Source: Phylloscopus collybita
Taxonomy: Eukaryota; Chordata; Aves; Passeriformes; Phylloscopidae
NCBI GenBank assembly: GCA_027886175.1
Contig: JAJNNQ010000137.1
Span: forward strand, 35,512,001-35,576,000
DNA length: 64,000 bases
Direction of reading: 5' to 3'
The notes below the pieces were generated by a model that was not told the origin of the DNA, made no database searches, and worked only from the letters and a program-made list of their open reading frames with translations. Position numbers and translations under genes: made by a program. Each line of letters starts with the position of its first letter. Position 1 is the stretch's first letter. This document shows positions 38,901 through 48,954 of the stretch, one piece after another.

Positions 38901-40445
38901 GTTGGAAATGTGTTGTCAGTTGAACTTCCTACCCTGATTAAGGAAATATATTTCTGAATGAAGGCAGTAGAATAATATAACTGCATTGCATTTCTCATCT
39001 TAACTGATTAGGTAAGTGGTCTTCAAGACCTATTATAAAAAAATGAATATACATATACATTGCTATCAGGCTGTTCTTGATCAGAATAATTTATTATAAG
39101 GCAATATCGACTCCTGATCCTCATTTCTTTTACCTCTCAGAATGAGGTAGAGTAGCTTGTGGACTGTAGCTTAATTCAACCCAACCTTTGGGTTAACTGT
39201 TAACTGTAGTTAACCCTTTGCAGTTAATAAGGAGCACAAACCAGTTCCTACTGAAAGTACTGTCATCACTTTTCTTTGTCATCATCTTCGGAGAAAAACA
39301 AACAAACAAGACCCCCTCTCCCCCAACCAATCAACCAACCAACCAACCAAAAATAACAAGACCTGTCCTTCCTGGATTTTATATATTCTCATTTTGCCTG
39401 ATTTTCACATGTATGAAGCAGGTTGTTCAGCTCTGTCATGTTTCTGATAGTTCTTGGAGTGCCTGAATAGTTACTCCCTCTGATAGCACTGCTTAACTAT
39501 TCCTAAGTCTCAATAATTTCCCCCCTCTTCCCTCCATAAATGTGTTTCCTAAAGGCATCTCCTAACTTTAAAATCTATTAAAAAGTTTCAGTTGGTCACA
39601 TGCATTTGTCCTTTTAATGATTTTTTTTTGCATTCACTTTTGTTATATTTGCATTGAGTTATACATACAAATGTATATACAAAAATACACCTTTTGCATT
39701 TTATTTTATTTTATATCATCTTATTCTATTTAGTTATTAAAAAAACCCAACAAAATGAAATAAAAATGGAACATCCATACTGGAGAACAACAGAGGCTAT
39801 ATGCTACAGATGGGTAAGGCCCTGATCTCCCTTGTGATACTTAGTACTCTACAGAAATCATTGTTTTAACAACAGCACGATCTCGTATTAAGTTCTTGCC
39901 TAATTTGTTGTGCAGGATTATCCCCTATTTCACCACTGGCAGCACACCCTTGTGTGTCCTGCCTTAAGGCAAGCATTGGCGTTGTCAGAGGTCTTTTTTC
40001 TCAATCACCTCATATGAAGCAGAGATCAGGCTGCTGGCTGGGAAAACACAGGAAAGGCACAGCACTTGGTCAGATGGATCTGTGGGAAGGAATGGAAAAG
40101 ACCAGTTATGTCACCAGCCAGACTTCAGCTCCCACAGCTGGAACATCCTATTCAGCTGGGTTTTTTTCCTTGCAGGGTGAAAGCAAGTATAGTAGCCAGC
40201 TTTCTGACGAAGTGGATTTTACTTGGAAAGTGCTGACTCACCCAAAATACAGCTTTGTACAGTGTGTGCCAGATTCAATGAAACAGTGGTTGAGAAAGTG
40301 TTTTCTGCCCAAGAATGAAATTTCTTCTCAAAACTGCAGACAGAGGTCCTCCCCAGAATAGCCAAAAACCTAGCTCTCAGAGTGGTCTCCTAAAATGTGG
40401 GAGATCTGGAGCTTAACCCCTTTATCCAGCCCAGGTTCTATTCAT
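32997..40445. other. Intergenic stretch, no gene seen
   Basis: AT-rich with no supported gene. The first 200 bp after the CR1 tail contain CCACAATCTTTCTGGGAAGC, faintly like an antisense CR1, but too diverged to call. Small features are a TACTTTTCCC/GGGAAAAGTA inverted repeat at 33745-33770, a G-rich stretch near 34902-34930 (GGGGGTACTGGGGGTTACTGG), and an (AACC)n patch at 39317-39346. A plus-strand frame at 39954-40361 (135 codons) has an acceptor-like TTTTTTTCCTTGCAG inside it but no recognisable domain. Confidence 0.58.
39190..39211. promoter_or_regulatory. Cluster of GTTAAC palindromes
   Basis: GTTAAC or its equivalent occurs three times within about 24 bp: GGTTAAC, TGTTAAC and AGTTAAC. 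The outer copies also form GGGTTAAC...GTTAACCC around an 11-nt spacer (arms 39190-39197 and 39109 plus 80 onward to 39116 in line terms are not continuous; the usable statement is three half-sites within 39190-39211). GTTAA is the HNF1 half-site, but no full-spaced HNF1 consensus is present. Low confidence. Confidence 0.2.
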
Positions 40446-40451
40446 CAAGCA

Positions 40452-41094
40452 TGAAGATTTGCAGGTCCAAAAGCCAGAAAATGATGTCTGAAGTCAAACA
40501 TCTATTTTTATATAGCTTGTCATCATAGCCTACTGTAGAAATTTTTCTCTCAATAGGGCCTGTTGGAGTCCAGAGTACGTGGAAAATTCCTCGTGCTGCC
40601 CTGGGGAGTCTGAGACCCCAGCTGGGACCCCAGGAGAGCACTGCCTTTGACCTTAGTCCATGGGAAAAACTTCCAACACTCAGAGATGAGTTGAAAGCAA
40701 CGAAGGTGGGAAAGAAATAGTAGTTTAGTTTGTCACAGGGTGAAAATTTGTAGTTCTGGGGTTTTAGTATGGAGACAGATGAGAGCAAGATGGAGAATTT
40801 TGGGCGGTGTCTCATATTGTTCTTCTTCTTCTTCTTCTGCTCCATTTTCTGCTGTGACAGTGGCACAGAACAATAAATAGCACGTTTTAGGAGTTAATTA
40901 GAAACCTTTAGGAACCTTGGGATCTTCTGTCCAGGGTTTTTTTCACTGTGCTTCTGGCACGTTAAGCCAGGTCTCGACAGCGCACAGAACTTGAGATAAG
41001 AAATGGAATAAACAGCTCCGAAGACGGAAACTGTGAGTCTCATTTATCTTTTTAACCCTGGTACTGGACTTCTGGAGGAAAAATATCACCCTCA
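40452..41094 (+). mobile_element. Solitary retroviral LTR (about 643 bp)
   Basis: The 3' half has CAATAAATAGCACG (40871), GATCTTCTGTCCAGGG, TGTGCTTCTGGCACGTTAAGC and CCAGGTCTCGACAGCG. It then has GGAATAAACAGCTCCGAAGA with an AATAAA polyadenylation signal at 41007-41012. I remember this arrangement from songbird endogenous retrovirus LTRs; this was not searched. TG at 40452 and CA at 41094 are flanked by CAAGCA (40446-40451) and CAAGCT (41095-41100), five of six matching, so a 6-bp target duplication is plausible. A (TTC)n patch lies near 40819-40838. The 142-codon minus-strand frame across this region is a chance frame inside the LTR. There are no internal retroviral genes nearby. Confidence 0.68.
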
Positions 41095-43134
41095 CAAGCT
41101 GGGACTCCTGAAAGGGAGTTTTCCACAAGGGCTCAATACTTGAAAAAGTGAATTACTTTCACTTGATAATTCATGTAAAATTTAATTTGCCATAACTGCA
41201 CGTGCACTTGGCTCATTTGGATTAATAGTTTATATATTGAAACTATGTATCAAGGCTGCAGTGCTAGAACATGTTTCCTTGATTGACACCGGAATGCATT
41301 GTTAAATATGAGAATGTTTGCAAATAACTGGCATAATAGCAGCTACATTAGGCTACTTAAGCACTTCTCCATTTATTTAGAGTCTTTAAAGGGATGTAAA
41401 ACACACTTTGATAGAAAATAAAATCTGAAACCCCACTGTACTTCAATAACCCCACAGACACGTCAAACACAGCAATTTCTGCTAAATGACTCCATGGCTC
41501 CTGTGCATTCCCAGTTCTCAAAAAGTCTCTGGAGGATATTTGTGTGTGAATATGGCCCAGAATTACAGGCTCTAGGAAGGCGAACCTCTCTCTTGGTATG
41601 TCTCTCCAGCAGTAGTCCCAGCCCTGCGCTCTCACAGAAGTTTGTTGCATCTATTGTTATATACACTGAATTCACTGTATTGAGTTGTGGATAAACTTCC
41701 TTCTCTCTCTTACAACTTCATGCAGTAGAGATAGAAACATCATCATCTCTGTTACCTTGTGTTTGCCCATGAGCCTCACTCAATCCGATGAAGGTTGGAC
41801 CATCTCTCTTAGTCAGCTGTGAAGAAAATAGACATATTTGCAGAATAAGAAACTTTGATGAGAACGGAGCAATGATGAATGGCTAAGTCTTGTGTAGACA
41901 TTTTTCCTTAGTCTTGGTGGTTTCCATTTAGGCATTACTACTAAAAAGAAGATAAAATCTGTCTCAACCACAGAGCTAATGAGGTTTAGACATAGAACTG
42001 TCACTGCAGAGCAATAATGATCTTTTGTCTATAGTCCACCTTTTATCCAGGGAGATTCCAATGATGTACACAAAACTGTGTTTGTGCTTACAAGACTTCA
42101 CCCAGTGCAAGGCTGCAGGTCCCTCAGGAGTGGAGATCTGCAGTTGTTTAAAAAATGCACAGCAGTATCAAGAAGTTCAGAGAGGAAGAGGTTTTCAGGC
42201 TGAGGTTGGAGCAGTAGTTTAGATTCAAGATACATTAACCCTCCAGAAAGTTTGGTTGCAGAAGTATATCCAAGTGCCAGCTTCACAAGGGATCTTGCGT
42301 GGCAGCACCTTTATCATCTGACTTGACCTTTCTGTGTCCTGTCTCTGAAATGCAGTAAGGTAGTTCTTACAGATCACTTAGGAGAGCTAGTTTCCTCAGA
42401 GCATATTTAACACAGTAGAATGGCTTTCTAACTTTGCTCTCAAATACCTGGTTGCAGACTGCTAGGTTTGTGTAGACAAGATAAAACACATCTGAGGATT
42501 GAGGGAATTGCTAACAAAGTATTCCTGCTGTCCTACTATAAACTAAATTTTGTAACTATACAAGTAGGACTGGACTACTGAACTCACCAGAGGAAGGAAG
42601 AATGGGAGATTAATCCCTGGGGCTCACTCACCTAAGGTCCCAATTCTGCAGCCAAGTTCCCTAGTTCTAGTAGTGTTTCTGCTTACGCTTCTGTTAGCAG
42701 ATGGGGACTTCATTGTACACTTCTGGTAGAATGAAACAGAATTTGACAGTGCAAACTTTTCCTTATGCTAGAAACCTAAAAGCATGTGCCAAATATGGAA
42801 GATAAAAGAATATAATACAACTGGCACAGTATAAAAATAGTTTACAGTAAGCATACATTTTTATAACCACATATTTTTCCAGCTGATCCCACCTAGACCA
42901 TCTTTCTTCAAACAATCATCATGAATCAAATACAAAGGCTTTGTGGGTCGAATGCAGATTTAAAGCTAAGCACACATGTAAATGTTTGTTGGTCTGGAGT
43001 CTTGGTTTTCACTGTTATATTGAAAAACATTCTAGAATAGTTTTTTCCTTCCTCATCCCCCTCCTTCTACCCAACAAATCAAATTACAGAGGAAGAGATC
43101 TAATAATTTTGAAAAATGTTTTCATAAATGAAAA

Positions 43135-43164
43135 CCTCCCCCTCCCCCCCCCACCCCCCCCTCC
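43135..43164 (+). repeat. C-rich tract (G-quadruplex-prone on the minus strand)
   Basis: Nearly pure C with single T or A breaks: runs of 5, 9 and 8 or so C. The complementary G runs can fold as a G-quadruplex and the C strand as an i-motif. It makes the proline-rich and glycine-rich segments in two chance frames. Confidence 0.88.
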
Positions 43165-43770
43165 AAAAAAGACAGAAAAATATCTGTTTTTTCCATTGTC
43201 AATAGCACCTACAGTCAAGTCTTGCCATAAATCTTGCAGGTAGACAGCAGATTCAGTCACATGCAGTGCAGCAACGGTTACAGAGAAAACAAGTTCACAA
43301 AAGCATCGGCTCACACAAGTCAGAGAAGGCAGGAACAAAGGTTCAGGTCGGTTGCTGCTCCCTTAGGCAATTTCTCCAAAAACACCAGAGGTGCAGCAGC
43401 CTTCCAACAAGCAGCAAGTGCCTGGATTTGAGCTCAGAAAAAAGAGCCAATCTGTACTGTCAGCTGTCAAAATGTACCCCACGCATCTGCTATTGCAGGA
43501 GAAACGCTCATTGATTTCAGACATAAGCATGTGGCTGTGCTTTTGCACAACTCGGTCTATAAATGGCTTTATTCCTAAAGAAGTTTTCAGATGTATGTGT
43601 GTTCATATATTTACATCCATGCATATACTCTGGTTCTGTATATACATACAGAAACTACATTCACATGGATACATGGAAGAAAATTATTTCTCAAGCCACA
43701 GCTACAAAGGAACAAACAAAAATCCCAAAGCCTGATAACCCTTGGCACACCAACAAACTCAACCTAAGAA

Positions 43771-43806
43771 AGCAGAAAGAAACAACAGAGCAGAAAGAAA
43801 CAACAG
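43771..43806 (+). repeat. 18-nt tandem duplication
   Basis: AGCAGAAAGAAACAACAG occurs twice head to tail (43771-43788 and 43789-43806), followed by AGCGG, the beginning of a third copy. No function inferred. Confidence 0.9.
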
Positions 43807-44964
43807 AGCGGAATGTGGCCTTCCCCACCCATCATGAGGAGTCTGGACTGTACCATTACCATGGTCCCAGGCTGTAATAGCATCCTCAAATACAGCTTTT
43901 TGTGAAAGCCTCCCTTCTGCAACAGGCTCCAGCATTTCACATTCCTCCTGTCCACAAAAGAGCCTTTGGATACACAAAACCAACCAGCCCTTGTTATTTT
44001 TCTTTCCATCTCTAACATCCTGTGACACATATTTTGTTCCCAGCTGCCCCATGACTTATTGTAGCAGGAAGATCTGCCACTTCTTAATATCGCTGTGATA
44101 AACCTTTCAGGGAACTGCATTTTAGACATCCTGTTTGTACTGAAGTAGGTTTTTGACACTTTGGGGAAAACAAGACACCTTTATATGACTTTAATTCAAT
44201 CATGCTGGGAGAAGGATTTGTGCAGGGGGTATTTCAGCATAAACCCTCCACCTTTCCTTTTAGGAATGTAGCATCAGATTGAGAGCAGGGATACAGATTT
44301 ACAGACAAATAATAAGTGAGTTTGCAGGTTCACGTGATCTGTTTTCCACACACCTTGTGCAAACCTCAGACATTACTGGAATGGAAGATTAATTACTCAG
44401 GTTCTGTGAGAGCAAGGAGCAAAGCCCTCCATAAGGAAAAATTATATAAAGGCTAAGGGTCAAGGTATGCTTCAAATGTTCCCAGTTATCTATTTTACTG
44501 TGTACAAAAGACAAGAGCAGGAAAGGATTTCTTAATTCCACTCTTCTTCCCCTTTCTTGTAGTAGGGGGATTTGCTTAATTCTTTACAGCTGACCCAGCC
44601 CTTGTTTCTGACAGTCTTTGTGCAGAGTTTACAGCATGCAGCTGCAGTCCTTCTGCTCAGGGCAGGAGTGTTAACCCTTCCCCTGACAATGCTTGAACTG
44701 GTTATTATATACAGTTCATCACATGAATCTGATTTGAGACACTGCCACATGGTTGTCATTTAGGTGAAAGCAGACCCTGAATAATAGTCAAAAACACTTC
44801 AGGGTGAGTTTCTAAACTACTAATTTGTGATCAGAAGTTGGAAGGAAGAAATATGTTGGCATGAAGAAAGGGCATGGATGAGAACTGTATGTTCTTTCAG
44901 CCCTTCGCCTTCTTCCTCTTGAAGAACTCTCAAACTGCAGTCAAGAGCTTTTTCTTCATTTAAC

Positions 44965-45110
44965 TGTCTTGTTTTGGGCCTTGGGTGAGTTTGTTCTTTC
45001 TTTTGTTCGGGTTTTTCTTGGTGGTTTTGTTTTGTTGGGGTTTGTTTGTTTGTTTGTTTTGGTGGGTTTTTTTGGGGTTTTAGGTTTGTTTTTTTGTTGT
45101 TGTTTTTACA
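44965..45110 (+). repeat. G/T-rich low-complexity tract
   Basis: About 145 bp of nearly only T and G, including (GTTT)n at 45041-45060. It lies about 230 bp left of the A/C-rich tract at 45341-45540, to which it is complementary in composition and in its GTTT units. Confidence 0.85.
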
Positions 45111-45340
45111 TTAGTTGTTCTGAAACACAAACCTTTTTCAGGAAATGTTGAACTTTATGTACAGTGGAGCCAAAAAAAGAGAGCCAACACCCTGCTGGCA
45201 CTTCTGCATCTGAAACAGGACAAAAATTGACACCTGGAAATGCTGACATTCTGGAAAACAAATCTTACTCATTTTGAGTACAAGTAGGATGCTGGCAAAC
45301 AAGAAGACATTGAAGTAGGAGGAATGTGGGAAAACTTACC

Positions 45341-45482
45341 AAAAAAAAAAAAAAAAACCAAAACCAAAACCAAAACCAAAACCAAAAAAAAAAAAAAAAA
45401 CCAACAAAAAAAAACAAACCAAAAAAACACAAAAAACCAAAAAACAAACAAACAAACAAAAAAACCAAAAAACACACAAAAC

Positions 45483-45519
<37 letters not shown>

Positions 45520-45540
45520 AAAAAAAACAAAAAAAAACAA
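45341..45540 (+). repeat. A/C-rich low-complexity tract, (AAAACC)n and (CAAA)n
   Basis: Exactly 200 bp of only A and C: a 17-A run, then several AAAACC units, then mixed AAAC and AAAAC units. Lysine/asparagine/threonine/glutamine-rich and phenylalanine-rich frames across it on all phases are artefacts of composition. Length is likely to be variable and assembly-sensitive. Confidence 0.92.
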
Positions 45541-45676
45541 CCACCCCACCCTGAGAGGAGTGTTTAAAAGCAAATAAAGAGTAAGTGTGTTGAATTTGTA
45601 TCACCATATTTCAGGTCATGAAAAGAATCTGGTAGTGCCTGCTTATCTTTTCCCTCATAACAGCTGTAGGGATATT

Positions 45677-45980
45677 AACACTTGTAGTCACTGTTTCTTA
45701 TGTTTGCATTTTTTTTAAACTCTTTCTCAGGGATCGAGGCAGTAAACAAAGTCACTCTATGTAAACTATCTTGTTTTTCACTTTTCCCTCTTCTGAGGAG
45801 GGACTTTGCTTGTTGACCCTTGGTGTGGCCAATAAGTTCAGAGATCCCACCTCTTAGGTGGGCACATTGTAAAAAGGTATAAAAATAGGTTCTGAGAATA
45901 AACCAGCCCTTTTTCAGAGCATCAGCCTTCTGAACCACGAGTCCGTGTCTCATTGATCGTGTCCCACAGCGACAAACACT
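45677..45980 (+). mobile_element. Solitary LTR, 292 bp, with exact 6-bp target duplication
   Basis: The LTR runs from TG at 45683 to CA at 45974 and is flanked by AACACT at 45677-45682 and AACACT at 45975-45980, an exact 6-bp target site duplication. Inside are a TATA box (TATAAAAAT, 45878-45886) and an AATAAA signal (45897-45902) 10 bp after it. The 3' part reads GAGTCCGTGTCTCATTGATCG and ends CAGCGACA. The layout, with a very short distance from TATA box to polyadenylation signal and a 6-bp duplication, fits a beta- or alpha-like avian endogenous retrovirus. A 7-bp hairpin (CCCACCT CTT AGGTGGG, 45846-45862) lies upstream of the TATA box. No internal viral genes remain, so it is the product of LTR-LTR recombination. 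Confidence 0.92.
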
Positions 45981-47776
45981 GATGCCTGAAGTAGCCTATT
46001 GAAACTGTTGGATTTATACTGGTATGCCTCAAATCAGCATGATAGTTTCTGTTAGGGTTTTGCAACAGGTAGGCCTGGGTGAAGAAAGCCAAAGTATGTC
46101 CTTCTCTGCATCTTAGTAGAGGATTGCTTTCTATGCTGGCATCCATACACTATCTTACATACTGTCTTTCAGGTACTTTGTTTATTTAGGCTAGTTTATG
46201 AGGTCCTCAAGGATTGATTTTTAAGTGATAATGTGCTATAATAGATCCATGATACCAATACAAAAAGATGTATTACAACAGTGTTTGGAAGGTGAAGGTA
46301 AATAAAAAAGGCCCCAGACATTAACATATATTAGTTCAAGCAGAAGACAGTTGGAATTAATTTAGTTCTTTGCTTTACACTTTAATATATCATATATGTA
46401 TCTAAAAGGAATGCTTGTAAAGCAAAAACAATTTGCAAGGGAAAAAAAACAAAATAGGAACAAACCTGCAGCATTCTGTACACTCATATAGTGGGTGTAT
46501 TTTTGTTCCAAATCGCTAACCTTGGTAGTTAATGTTTGGGTTTTTCCTTTTTTTTTTCCCCTTATTTTCTGTATTATTGTACCTAGTTCATTCTTTTCAA
46601 TACAAAACTCAAGCAAGTTCAGGTTGTAGGAGGCTTTCCCATTGTAGCAAACAACAGAAACAGCATCGCAATCATTTGGGGCCTGTCAGCTTAAATTTTT
46701 GCTAGTTATTTTCAAAGACACTGTCTTTTGTAAATTAACTCATGTACTGCTAAGGTTTTCAGAGTCTGAGCTTTTGTAGGTCATAACACAAAAACGATCT
46801 TTCCCCTTAACCTGTTGTTCTCTATCAGGTTATTGGCTTTTCATCTGGCTGTTTATGGAAAAAGTAGCCAGAATCCTCCACGTCTGTCACTGGAGACCAC
46901 TTTCCCAACTCAGCTGAAAGGTAGTTATATCTGTGAGATTGAAACTTCTGCAAGAATAGAGGGTTTGGTTTGTTTCTTAAAAGATGGGATTATAGTGGAA
47001 AATAGTGTTAGACTAAAGAAATAGCACTGGTGGTACAATTTGGCAGAAAAATAAAGGCCATCCAAACAAAAGGGTTTGCATTTCTGGAAATATAATTTCA
47101 GTTTTGTGCCAACACTGTCTGGATGAAGCAAAAATATGATTTACACCTTTCTAAAACCTTGAACCCAGTGCCAGATGTATGTAAGAAAAGTCAAAATCCT
47201 AAGGAGTAAATTTCTTGGTCTGACATTTCCAATGAGTAACTTTGATAAATAAAACTTAATTTTTACATCTGCCATAGATTCTGTGGTATGATTAATAGCT
47301 TAACATTGTGGCCAGTAGCCAATGTATGTATGTGATTACAGCAGTCTTAAATATAGTACATTTTGAATAAATATGCCAAATAAAGAGTATAAAAAACACT
47401 CCGTGCATGCTTGGAAAAAATCTTGTCACGGTGTCAAATATTAAATCCTTATGAAAGTTAAATACCACAGGCATCGTTAGGCATAATCACAGAAACATGG
47501 GGTGCCACTGGCATCAGCTCAGCTTCGGGACCTCAATCACAGAAACCTCATTTCTGTTCATTTTGTTCTCCATTTAGTTTGAGATAATTATTGAAGTGGA
47601 AAAAAAATAAAAGGAAAAAAAAAAACATCTGAACACCCCTGCTTTGCTGAAAGTACCATATTAAACTGCTTGTCTTTCAGTTACCTAAAAATAACAAGTT
47701 TTTAATTAAAAAATTGTACTCAGCTAACTCAGATTCAGATTTTATGATCAGCAGGTATCCCTCTCCTCTTCAACGG
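45981..47776. other. Intergenic stretch, no gene seen
   Basis: AT-rich, between two solo LTRs. No gene, RNA or element recognised. A 12-nt repeat AATCACAGAAAC occurs twice near 47.49 and 47.53 kb. Open frames are short and unconvincing. Confidence 0.6.
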
Positions 47777-48623
47777 TGTCAGACACTGAAATGGTTCTTG
47801 CTTTAAATATTGTTGTGAAGGAGTTTTGCCCATTATAGGAAAAACTGTATGAAGAAGCTATGACCACCAAAGCCCACCCCTCCCTGAAGATGCCTTTGGA
47901 CTGTGAGTTAAGCTGCCCAGATAAGATAAAGGAGACACTATCGTTCAATCATCTCCAATCTAGGGAGAACTAAACAAGGCTGAGGGAGAAGAATACATCC
48001 ACAAGAAAGTCAAATCCAGCAGAAAATCATCCCTGGCTGGGTTTGGGGTGAGGGAGGCCATCACCCACACAGGCAAGGTTTGTACAGACTTCCTCCCTGC
48101 CCCCAACAAAGCAGGGAGGAGGAGAGTTTTGGGTACGTGGCGGAACCTCTGGTCAGAGGCAGTAAACACCCATCCTCCCTTACACAAACCCACCCAGCTG
48201 TGAAACCTCGGAAAGGCCCATCCATGAGATATTCACATGAGAGGCAGCTGAGGGGATGTCAGAATCCATCAAACATCCACCTGAGGGAGGAATCTGGGCA
48301 TTCCCACCTGGCCTGAACATACATTGATCCATCTGTAGTTTATGTTTTTCAAGGGGACCCTCACCACCAAGAAGACCAGATGGAGAGGATCATCAAGACG
48401 CTGGTGGGATCCACAGAGTGGTGATATTTTCTTTTATCTGTCTCTGTCACTCTCTTTCTGTTCCCCCCAACTCTTTTCTCTTTCTTTCTCTCTTTCTCAC
48501 TGTCTCACACACACACATTTACTGTTAAATAAAATCTGTACTATTGACTTTGACATATGGTCTCATTTGCACATTAATCCAGGCAGAAGCATTTCTAATA
48601 ATTTCACGAACCAGCTCGTAACA
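47777..48623 (+). mobile_element. Probable solitary LTR (about 850 bp)
   Basis: The block is less AT-rich than its surroundings and has a long purine/pyrimidine-patterned body. A CT-rich stretch with a CACACACACA patch lies at 48450-48518, followed by TTAAATAAAATCTGT (AATAAA near 48527), GGTCTCATTTGCACATTAAT, and an end in CCAGCTCGTAACA. The 3' half resembles a songbird LTR I remember. The left end is set at TGTCAGACACTG (47777) because it is the best TG start, but I found no matching target duplication (after the right end: AAGGAG), so the left border is uncertain. The 178-codon plus-strand frame at 48342-48878 runs from inside the LTR out of it and is not a gene. Confidence 0.6.
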
Positions 48624-48915
48624 AAGGAGCATCATGTTTTCATCTGTGCTGGCAGCAGCAGGAGGATCTTAGAGATGACTAAACTCCCCTGCTCTTGCAA
48701 CACTCATTTAATGGAATTTTTACAATGGAGTGTTTGCTGGGATTTCAATAGAAGTACAGGTTGTGCCCTAAATCTCTATATCTGCAGTACAGGGAAGTTT
48801 GTTTCCTTCTCTCTCCTTACCTTCATGCCATGGCCTCTCCTGCTTTTGCAGTTCTGCTGCTGTTGGCTCTTCCTTTAGTGCTTCCACCATGCCTCTTCTC
48901 TGCAGAGAAAAACTC

Positions 48916-48954
48916 TGCTTCTACCTAAAACCAGACTGGTTTTAGGTAGAAGCA
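48916..48954. repeat. Perfect 18-bp inverted repeat with 3-nt loop
   Basis: TGCTTCTACCTAAAACCA (48916-48933) is followed by GAC and then its exact reverse complement (48937-48954). The match stops at once on both sides. In RNA either strand would give a stable 18-bp stem. Confidence 0.93.

Larger units (their letters stand above)
41101..44964. other. Intergenic stretch, no gene seen
   Basis: No supported gene. It contains a C-rich tract at 43135-43164 and an 18-nt tandem repeat at 43771-43810. The overlapping open frames on both strands around 43.2-44.2 kb share no recognisable domain, and several are made by those simple repeats. Confidence 0.6.

Noticed and set aside
39190..39211. GTTAAC cluster as a true HNF1 site
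   Set aside because: Half-sites are present, but the spacing of the full HNF1 consensus is not. Kept only as a low-confidence note; the arm coordinates of its outer 8-bp inverted repeat are 39190-39197 paired with the GTTAACCC that follows an 11-nt spacer, and the partial wording in the feature entry should be read that way.
39954..40361. 135-codon plus-strand frame with an internal acceptor-like TTTTTTTCCTTGCAG
   Set aside because: No recognisable domain, no matching donor that would define an exon, and it abuts an LTR. Chance is the simpler reading.
40438..40866. 142-codon minus-strand frame
   Set aside because: It lies inside the 40452-41094 LTR on the opposite strand, and its poly-Lys segment is the (TTC)n patch read backwards.
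45265..45607. Overlapping Phe-rich and Lys-rich frames
   Set aside because: Pure products of the A/C-only 200-bp tract.
48342..48878. 178-codon plus-strand frame with Ser/Leu-rich stretches
   Set aside because: Its first half is LTR with a CT-rich patch, and it continues into unrelated flank. No domain.
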